The translations under genes and the position numbers were made by a program. The notes below the pieces were generated by a model. That model ran no database searches. It saw only the letters and a list, made by a program, of their open reading frames with translations, and was not told the origin of the DNA. Positions 13,905 to 18,467 of a stretch of DNA of 18,467 bases are shown here, piece by piece. Numbering within the stretch: the first letter of the stretch is position 1; each line of letters opens with the position of its first letter. Source of the DNA: Clostridia bacterium (GTDB lineage: Bacteria > Bacillota_A > Clostridia > Christensenellales > Aristaeellaceae); NCBI GenBank assembly GCA_017397695.1, contig JAFQIF010000200.1:1-18467 (forward strand), read 5' to 3'.

Positions 13905-15201
13905 GTATGCCGCGAACGAGCAGGAAGCACAGCGCAAGCGAAACAAGATCGCTGGCGCTCTGGCACAGGATCAGCCCAGATTCGCCGAAGAGGCGCGGCA
14001 GCAGCAGGATGAGCGGAATGAAAACAAAGCCCTGACGGCTGGTGGCGATGATGCTGGCGCGCACGGGGAGCCCCATCGCCTGGGTGAGCATGTTCATCAT
14101 GATGACCGCGCCCTGGGCAAAGAATACTGCGCTTTGCGCGCGCAGGGCGCGCACGGCGATATCGAGCGCGCTGCCGCCCGGATCGAAGGGCGCAAGCAGC
14201 CTGCGCGCAAACACGAATACGGCAGCGCCGGCAAACGCGAGCGCAAGCATTGCCGCGCGAAGGCAGAAGCGGTATGCCTGACGCACGCGCTCCGTGTTTC
14301 CCGCGCCGAAGGCTGCGCCGCATACGGGCTGGAAGCCCTGGCCAAAGCCGATGACGGCGGAGGAGACCAGCGAAGCCACGCGTACGGCAAGCCCGACGCC
14401 CGCCAGGATGCTCTCGCCAAAGGCGGCTGCGGCGCGCGTGAGCAGCACGGAAGAAACGCTCATCAGCCCCTGACGCAGCAGCGTCGGCAGGCCGGAGCGC
14501 ATGATATTCCGATATACAGACAGACGAAAACAGACGGCCCGGAGTCTTGGACGAACGAGCCGTTTTTCTTTTATCATGCTGCCTGCCAGCAGGATCAGCG
14601 TGCTGCTTTCGCGCACGAGCATGGCTGCGCCCGCACCGTGAACGCCCAGGCGCGGCGTGAGCAGCAGCTCCAGACCGACGCCCGCCGCCGCGCCGCCGGC
14701 AAACGCAAGCAGATTGGGCAGCGTTTTTCCCTGTGCGCGAAGGAGGCTGGAGAGCACGAGGCTCACGCAAAGCAGCGGGGCGCTCAGGAGCACATAGCGC
14801 GCATAGCGCGCGGCGGGGTCGATCAATTCGCCTTCGGCGCCGAGCATACTGACCAGAGGACGAAGAAAGAAAAGGCCGGCGGCACATAGCGGCAGCGATA
14901 TGGCCAGCGCCGCAAACAGCGCTGTGGACGCTGCGGCATAGGCGTCCGGCTTGTTGCTGCGGCCGATGCACCGGCTGACAAAGCTGCCCGCGCCCATGCC
15001 CAGCGTGAAGCCGAGCGTCTGAATGAGGGTGAGCAGCGAAAAGCTGACGGAAACAGCTGCAGAAAGCTGCGCATGGCTGCGTCCGAGCAGCAGCGTATCC
15101 AGAAGCGCGCCCAGCGAAGAAGCGATCATCGCGCCCATGGAAGGCAGAGCGATACGAAGAATCAGCGGACGGACAGGTGCGGTAAGCAGATCGCGGTTCA
15201 C
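13846..15201 (-). CDS. MATE family efflux transporter
   Basis: A multidrug/toxin extrusion-type transporter of about 451 residues from GTG 15201, with about 12 hydrophobic segments in two similar halves. Typical features are A-L-P-S-M-G-A-M in the first helix, a G-A-G-S-F-V-S-R loop, and the second-half G-F-G-Q-G-F-Q-P-V-C-G-A-A-F-G-A-G segment. It would export an organic cation or drug with Na+ or H+ exchange. The frame is open to ATG 15240, but that start lacks a ribosome site and would overlap the divergent promoter at 15234-15262. AGGGAG (15209-15214) is 7 nt before GTG 15201 and only 1 nt before ATG 15207. The 3' end runs 59 bp into the MgtC-type gene. Substrate unknown. Confidence 0.9.
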   Translation of the reverse strand: MNRDLLTAPVRPLILRIALPSMGAMIASSLGALLDTLLLGRSHAQLSAAVSVSFSLLTLIQTLGFTLGMGAGSFVSRCIGRSNKPDAYAAASTALFAALAISLPLCAAGLFFLRPLVSMLGAEGELIDPAARYARYVLLSAPLLCVSLVLSSLLRAQGKTLPNLLAFAGGAAAGVGLELLLTPRLGVHGAGAAMLVRESSTLILLAGSMIKEKRLVRPRLRAVCFRLSVYRNIMRSGLPTLLRQGLMSVSSVLLTRAAAAFGESILAGVGLAVRVASLVSSAVIGFGQGFQPVCGAAFGAGNTERVRQAYRFCLRAAMLALAFAGAAVFVFARRLLAPFDPGGSALDIAVRALRAQSAVFFAQGAVIMMNMLTQAMGLPVRASIIATSRQGFVFIPLILLLPRLFGESGLILCQSASDLVSLALCFLLVRGILTDCACARGGCSDAQTASR

Positions 15202-15233
15202 AGGCATTCTCCCTTCGGTCAGGAAGATTTTGT

Positions 15234-15262
15234 TTGACATGGGCGGCGCAATGGCGTATGAT
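15234..15262 (+). promoter_or_regulatory. Promoter of the ROK fructokinase-like gene
   Basis: A perfect -35 TTGACA (15234-15239), a 17-bp spacer and TATGAT (15257-15262). Transcription would begin near 15269, leaving a leader of about 93 nt in which I see no strong hairpin. Confidence 0.8.
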
Positions 15263-15361
15263 AAGCGGCATTGCAGCGCTTAGTCTGTGGAAGGACTCTG
15301 TATTTATCCGGCCTGAGAGGGTTTGGTATGGATTGGCATATTTGATGAAGGAGAGAAATTG

Positions 15362-16264
15362 ATGCTCATTGGAGCGATTGAAGCCGGCGGTACGAACATG
15401 ATTGTGTCCATCGGCAATGTGCAGCGCGGCGTCATGCAGCGTGCAAGCTTTCCTACGGCTGCGCCGGAGGAAACGATTTCCAGGATTGTGGAATTTATCC
15501 GGATGTTCGACGTGAAGGCGCTGGGCATCGGCTCGTTTGGCCCGCTGGATCTGAATCCTGCGTCGGCGACGTACGGCTGCATTACCGATACGCCGAAGCG
15601 GCAGTGGAAGGGTTATCCGCTGATGCCTGTGCTGCGCGATATGCTGGGTGTTCCGGCGAAGATTGACACGGCGGCCAACGTCTGCGCGCTGGCTGAAAAC
15701 CGCAAGGGCGCAGGCGTGGGCGCGAAGAACATGCTGTATGTGGCGGTCGGTGCGGGCATCGGCGGCGGATTGATTGTAGGGGGTAAGCCGCTGCACGGCT
15801 TGGTGCATCCGGAACTGGGGCATATGATAGCCGCGCCGCTGGAGGGAGATCCGATGAAGGAAGGTGTATGTCCGTTCCACAGGCACTGCCTGGAGGGACT
15901 GGCGAGCGCACCGGCGATGGAGAAGCGATGGGGCCTATCCTATAAGCTGATGAGCGATGATCACCCGGCATGGCAGCTGGAGGCGAAGTATATTGCACAG
16001 CTGTGCGCCAATGCGATTACAATGTTCTCGCCAGAGATGATTGTGCTGGGCGGCGAGGTGATGCAGCATCAGCCGGCGCTGTATGCGGCGGTGCGCAGGG
16101 AGACGCTTAGCCTGCTGGGCGGGTATATCGGTTCGCCTATGATCACGGCGCAGGGGATGAACGGGTACATTGTGGCGCCCAGGCTGGGCATCAATGCCGG
16201 CGTAACGGGCGCGCTGCTGCTGGGCGCGCAGGCGCTGGAAGAGGAAGAATCAGAGAATGAATAA
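15362..16264 (+). CDS. ROK family fructokinase-like protein with altered active-site motifs
   Basis: A 300-residue protein colinear with Bacillus ScrK/GmuE-type ROK fructokinases: I-E-A-G-G-T (6-11), IGIGSFGPLDL-like segment (about 55-63), Y-G-x-I-T-D-T-P-K (71-79), a zinc site formed by H154, C170, H173 and C176, C-L-E-G-L-A-S-A-P-A (176-185), and V-A-P-R-L-G-I-N-A-G near the end. Three motifs are changed. G-G-T-K reads G-G-T-N at 12. The catalytic T-D-V-N-A-A segment reads T-A-A-N-V-C, putting Ala104 where the ROK catalytic Asp is expected (an Asp lies two residues earlier, D102). G-T-G-I-G reads G-A-G-I-G (130-134). It may be weak or inactive as a kinase. AAGGAG lies 8 nt before ATG 15362, and an upstream ATG at 15323 lacks such a site. 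A terminator follows directly. Confidence 0.85.
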   Translation: MLIGAIEAGGTNMIVSIGNVQRGVMQRASFPTAAPEETISRIVEFIRMFDVKALGIGSFGPLDLNPASATYGCITDTPKRQWKGYPLMPVLRDMLGVPAKIDTAANVCALAENRKGAGVGAKNMLYVAVGAGIGGGLIVGGKPLHGLVHPELGHMIAAPLEGDPMKEGVCPFHRHCLEGLASAPAMEKRWGLSYKLMSDDHPAWQLEAKYIAQLCANAITMFSPEMIVLGGEVMQHQPALYAAVRRETLSLLGGYIGSPMITAQGMNGYIVAPRLGINAGVTGALLLGAQALEEEESENE

Positions 16265-16269
16265 GAAGA

Positions 16270-16299
16270 GGCTGTCCGGCTTTGGCCGGATGGCCTTTT
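16270..16299 (+). terminator. Terminator of the ROK gene
   Basis: An 11-bp stem with two G-T pairs (GGCTGTCCGGC / GCCGGATGGCC) followed by TTTT, beginning 5 nt after the stop codon. Confidence 0.85.
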
Positions 16300-16307
16300 G
16301 CGCGAAA

Positions 16308-16362
16308 GGGATAGAAAATTCATTAAGGCGGCTTCAAGCTGCCTTAGTGAACATTCTATCCC
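16308..16362. repeat. 55-nt long imperfect hairpin between the ROK gene and cggR
   Basis: Outer arms GGGATAGAA (16308-16316) and TTCTATCCC (16354-16362) are perfectly complementary. They continue inward through TTCA/TGAA, TAAGGC/GCCTTA and GCT/AGC, giving about 23 pairs with small bulges and a tiny loop. It sits between the ROK terminator and a second terminator hairpin, and has no T-run of its own. It could be a small dispersed repeat, an RNA element, or a protein site. I do not recognise it. Confidence 0.8.
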
Positions 16363-16373
16363 CATTGCTTTTT

Positions 16374-16404
16374 ATCCTGGCAGCCTGATCTTGCCAGGAT
16401 TTTT
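16374..16404 (+). terminator. Second terminator-like hairpin upstream of cggR
   Basis: A perfect 9-bp stem (ATCCTGGCA / TGCCAGGAT) with a 9-base loop, followed by TTTTT. It lies about 80 nt before the cggR start and overlaps the -35 of the proposed cggR promoter, so it probably blocks read-through from the ROK gene. An attenuator role is possible but unsupported. Confidence 0.8.
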
Positions 16405-16419
16405 GAATTGTGCTATGCT
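16391..16419 (+). promoter_or_regulatory. Candidate cggR promoter
   Basis: TTGCCA (16391-16396), a 17-bp spacer and TATGCT (16414-16419). The -35 lies in the right arm of the terminator hairpin. Predicted start near 16426. Confidence 0.5.
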
Positions 16420-16422
16420 GGA

Positions 16423-16457
16423 TGGGACGAAAGAATATACCCGGGCCAAATGTGTCC
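16423..16457 (+). promoter_or_regulatory. Candidate CggR operator (autoregulation)
   Basis: TGGGAC (16423-16428) and CGGGCC (16442-16447) recur with a 19-bp period, and the second is followed by TGTC (16453-16456). The known Bacillus CggR operator is a direct repeat of CGGGAC-N6-TGTC with about a 20-bp period. The match is partial and the first TGTC is missing. Its place just at and after the predicted transcription start suits a repressor. Confidence 0.35.
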
Positions 16458-16482
16458 TGCTCGCTGAAGGGGAAAGAATACC

Positions 16483-17511
16483 ATGGATACGTCGATCTTC
16501 GATACGCTGTTTGCCATCGCGCCGGACCTGATGGAGGAACTTGAGCTGCGCACGCTGGTGCTCGAGCGTATTTCTGCGCTGGAACCTATCGGCCGGCGCG
16601 CGCTGGCGCAGCGCCTGCATTTGCCCGAGCGTGAGGTGCGTTCCGCAGCGGATGCGCTGCGTGCAGCGGGCTGCATCGCCCAAAGCGCGGCAGGCATGGA
16701 GCTGACCGGGGAAGGAAGGAATCTGATCAATGCGGCGCGCATGGTCAGCCGCGGCAGGCGTTCGCTGTCATCGATGGAACTTGCGCTTTCGCGCAAGCTG
16801 GATGTTGAGAGAGTGTGCGTGGTGCGCGGCGATGCGGACATGGATGAAAGTGTGATGGCCGAAGCGGCGCAAGCCGCCGCACGGCAGATCCGTTTTCTTT
16901 TGCAGGATGCGCATGTGCTTGCTGTCTCCGGCGGGCGTACGCTGAAGATGACTGCGGAAGCGATCTCGCTTGCCGCGCCGATGGATGTGACCGTTGTGCC
17001 GGCACAGGGGGGTATGGGCGGAGGTATGGCTACGCAGGCCAACGTGCTGTGCGAAATCTTTGCCAGGAATCTGGGCGGCCAATACAGGCTGCTGCATCTG
17101 CCTGAAGGTATCTCTGCTCAGGCGGCGGAGGAGATTTCGCGCATTCCGCAGGTGCGCGAAGCACTGGAGCTTTTGCGCCATGCGGATGTGCTGCTTTACG
17201 GCGTATCGCGCGCGCAGGAACTTTCGCGTGCGAGAGGGCTGGGCGCGCTCGAGCGTGAAGCGCTGGAGAAGACCGGCGCTGTCGGCGAGGCGCTGGGCTT
17301 TTATTTCAACAGCCAGGGTGCGGTGGTCAGCAACCGCGCGTCGCTGGCGCTGCGCGCAGCAGATATCGGCAGGCGCATGAAAGCGGCGGCGATTGCCGTG
17401 GGCCACAGCAAGGCGGAGGCCATCATTGCCGTCTGCCAGCATCATCCGCACAGGCTGCTGGTGACTGACGAGGGCGCTGCGCTGCGCATGATGGAACTTT
17501 TGCGCGTATAA
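16483..17511 (+). CDS. cggR: Central glycolytic genes regulator CggR (SorC/DeoR-like)
   Basis: A 342-residue cytoplasmic repressor. The N-terminal winged HTH (about 15-80) contains P-I-G-R-R-A-L-A-Q-R-L, a typical CggR recognition region. The SorC-type sugar-phosphate domain (about 90-342) contains V-S-G-G-R-T-L, QGGMGGGMATQAN, G-Q-Y-R-L-L-H-L-P-E-G, GAVGEALGFYFNSQG and V-G-H-S-K-A-E-A-I. Family members repress lower-glycolysis genes and release DNA on binding fructose-1,6-bisphosphate. The usual G-G-T/S-T phosphate loop reads G-G-R-T here. GAAGGGG lies 10 nt before the ATG. In most Firmicutes cggR is followed by gapA and then pgk. Here pgk follows directly after 202 nt. A partial CggR-like operator lies upstream of cggR itself. 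Confidence 0.9.
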   Translation: MDTSIFDTLFAIAPDLMEELELRTLVLERISALEPIGRRALAQRLHLPEREVRSAADALRAAGCIAQSAAGMELTGEGRNLINAARMVSRGRRSLSSMELALSRKLDVERVCVVRGDADMDESVMAEAAQAAARQIRFLLQDAHVLAVSGGRTLKMTAEAISLAAPMDVTVVPAQGGMGGGMATQANVLCEIFARNLGGQYRLLHLPEGISAQAAEEISRIPQVREALELLRHADVLLYGVSRAQELSRARGLGALEREALEKTGAVGEALGFYFNSQGAVVSNRASLALRAADIGRRMKAAAIAVGHSKAEAIIAVCQHHPHRLLVTDEGAALRMMELLRV

Positions 17512-17534
17512 TGCGTGCTTTTTGCGTTAATGCT

Positions 17535-17563
17535 TTGACAATCGCGGAAAAAGATGTTATAGT
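17535..17563 (+). promoter_or_regulatory. Strong promoter of pgk
   Basis: TTGACA (17535-17540), a 17-bp spacer and TATAGT (17558-17563), nearly full consensus. Predicted start is about 17570, leaving a 5' leader of about 144 nt before the pgk ATG. No clear CggR half-sites are seen here. Confidence 0.85.
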
Positions 17564-17569
17564 AGTAAT

Positions 17570-17680
17570 GATCTGTGGGCATGTGCCCATCGGATCATCA
17601 AGCGAGCAAAGCCCGGCCCGACCGCGGCTTTCACGGTGTGTGCAGATCCCGATGCATACGCCGGTCATACACAATCGGGA
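17570..17680 (+). other. Structured 5' leader of pgk mRNA (three hairpins)
   Basis: Three hairpins fill the leader: 17570-17596 (GATCTG and TGGGC pairing with GCCCA and CGGATC around ATGT), 17608-17631 (AAAGCC/GGCTTT with inner CGG/CCG), and 17647-17680 (TCCCGAT/ATCGGGA with a 20-base loop). The first begins at the predicted transcription start, so the mRNA would carry a 5'-terminal stem, a known way of slowing RNA decay. None is followed by a T-run, so this is not a terminator-type riboswitch. The ribosome site GGAGG (17701-17705) is outside the hairpins. I do not match it to a known leader family. Confidence 0.55.
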
Positions 17681-17713
17681 GAATGTTCATAAGACTGAAT
17701 GGAGGAATACCCC

Positions 17714-18467
17714 ATGGCGAAAATGACTGTTGAAGACATCAAGGTCTCTGGCAAGAAAGTGCTCGTGCGCTGCGACTTCAACGTCCCGATGAAGGACGGC
17801 AAGATCACCAACGACAAGCGTATCGTTGCGGCCCTGCCGACCATCAAGAAGCTGATCGCGGACGGCGGCAAGGTCATCCTGTGCAGCCATCTCGGCAAGC
17901 CGAAGAACGGCCCGGAGGCGAAGTTCTCCCTGGCTCCGGTTGCTGAGCGTCTGTCCGAGCATCTCGGTCAGCCTGTTGTCTTCGCCGATGATGATACTGT
18001 CGTGGGCGAGAATGCCAAGGCTGCTGTTGCCGCGATGAAGGACGGCGACGTCGTGCTCCTGCAGAACACCCGCTTCCGCAAGGAAGAGACCAAGAACATC
18101 GAGACCTTCTCCAAGGAGCTCGCTTCCCTGGCCGAGTGCTATGTGGACGACGCTTTCGGCTCCTGCCATCGTGCGCACTGCTCCACCGCGGGCGTGACTG
18201 AGTACCTCAGCCCCTGCGTTGCCGGCTACCTGATCGGCAAGGAGCTGTCCATCATGGGCAAGGCTCTGGAGAATGCGGACCGTCCGTTCGTCGCCATCCT
18301 GGGCGGCGCGAAGGTTGCGGACAAGCTCAACGTCATCGAGAACCTGCTCGAGAAGGTCGATACCCTGATCATCGGCGGCGGCATGGCCTTCACCTTCCTC
18401 AAGGCCAAGGGCTACGAAATCGGCAACTCTCTGCTGGACGAGACCAAGATCGACTACTGCAAGGACA
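17714..18467 (+). CDS. pgk: Phosphoglycerate kinase, N-terminal 251 codons (cut by window end)
   Basis: Catalyses ADP plus 1,3-bisphosphoglycerate to ATP plus 3-phosphoglycerate in the cytoplasm. Signature blocks of the N-domain are all present: V-R-C-D-F-N-V-P (18-25), C-S-H-L-G-K-P-K (57-64), L-L-Q-N-T-R-F-R (115-122), [14 protein letters not shown] (144-157), G-G-A-K-V-A-D-K (197-204) and G-G-G-M-A-F-T-F. Bacterial PGK is about 395 residues, so the C-terminal ATP-binding domain lies beyond the window. ATG 17714 has GGAGG 8 nt upstream. Codon use is strongly biased to CTG, AAG, GCC and GTC, as expected for a highly expressed gene. Transcribed from its own promoter after cggR. Confidence 0.97.
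   Translation, partial: MAKMTVEDIKVSGKKVLVRCDFNVPMKDGKITNDKRIVAALPTIKKLIADGGKVILCSHLGKPKNGPEAKFSLAPVAERLSEHLGQPVVFADDDTVVGENAKAAVAAMKDGDVVLLQNTRFRKEETKNIETFSKELASLAECYVDDAFGSCHRAHCSTAGVTEYLSPCVAGYLIGKELSIMGKALENADRPFVAILGGAKVADKLNVIENLLEKVDTLIIGGGMAFTFLKAKGYEIGNSLLDETKIDYCKD

Noticed and set aside
13835..15886. 683-codon minus-strand frame overlapping the MATE and ROK genes
   Set aside because: It runs in another frame through two well-supported genes on both strands and its translation is Arg/Ala/Pro-rich noise.
16308..16362. Insertion sequence or MITE with target-site duplication
   Set aside because: The bases flanking the hairpin show no matching direct repeats and no transposase is nearby, so it is listed only as a hairpin.
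17570..17680. Riboswitch or T-box in the pgk leader
   Set aside because: No terminator-type hairpin with T-run, no T-box motif, and no recognised riboswitch core. Kept only as a structured leader.
1..18467. CRISPR arrays, tRNA genes, prophage or plasmid genes
   Set aside because: No spaced short repeats, no cloverleaf with a T-arm motif, and no integrase, capsid or replication gene were seen on either strand.

Overview
The window looks like chromosomal DNA from a GC-rich anaerobic member of the Clostridia (Firmicutes). The evidence is Gram-positive-type Shine-Dalgarno sites before nearly every gene, a CggR-type glycolytic repressor beside pgk, a clostridial-style PGK motif (LLQNTRF), and cell-surface enzymes with long Thr-Pro linkers and PG-binding domains. 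A lineage near Christensenellales is a guess from style only. No phage, plasmid, insertion sequence or CRISPR array is visible.

Layout. Bases 1-400 hold two almost identical 131-bp direct repeats, each followed by its own hairpin terminator. Each repeat contains what looks like the 3' part of a 5S rRNA whose helix IV tip carries a roughly 98-nt structured insert. From an extended -10 promoter, a tight four-gene plus-strand operon (445-2491) encodes a GNAT acetyltransferase, a small nitroreductase, a Nudix hydrolase and a HAM1/RdgB-type nucleotidase. It ends in the stub of a fifth gene that was cut off by a terminator. From 2681 to 12972 all genes are on the minus strand. In transcription order these are: a serine hydrolase (beta-lactamase/esterase fold); an HtrA-type protease; an L,D-transpeptidase with two PG-binding domains; and an envelope operon of two SGNH-like proteins, an MBOAT O-acyltransferase, a third SGNH-like paralog interrupted by one in-frame TAG, and a VanY-type D,D-carboxypeptidase. 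From 13173 onward there are a plus-strand MgtC/SapB membrane protein, a convergent MATE transporter whose 3' end overlaps it, and then plus-strand genes for a ROK fructokinase-like protein, CggR and the first 251 codons of pgk.

How the genes work together. The central block is a cell-envelope region. The MBOAT protein would pass an acyl group across the membrane, the SGNH-like partners would transfer it to a surface polymer, and VanY and the L,D-transpeptidase trim and cross-link peptidoglycan while HtrA handles quality control. The most unusual system is this O-acylation operon, with one MBOAT and three paralogous partners, one of which carries a TAG between its catalytic Ser and its catalytic Asp-His. 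No other complete gene in the window stops with TAG. At the right end, a fructokinase-like protein with substitutions at several ROK active-site positions sits just upstream of the glycolysis regulator. cggR is followed directly by pgk, without the usual gapA. pgk has a near-consensus promoter and a structured leader that starts with a hairpin at about +1.

No searches were run. Family calls rest on motifs visible in the translated sequence, and promoter, operator and terminator calls are by eye.
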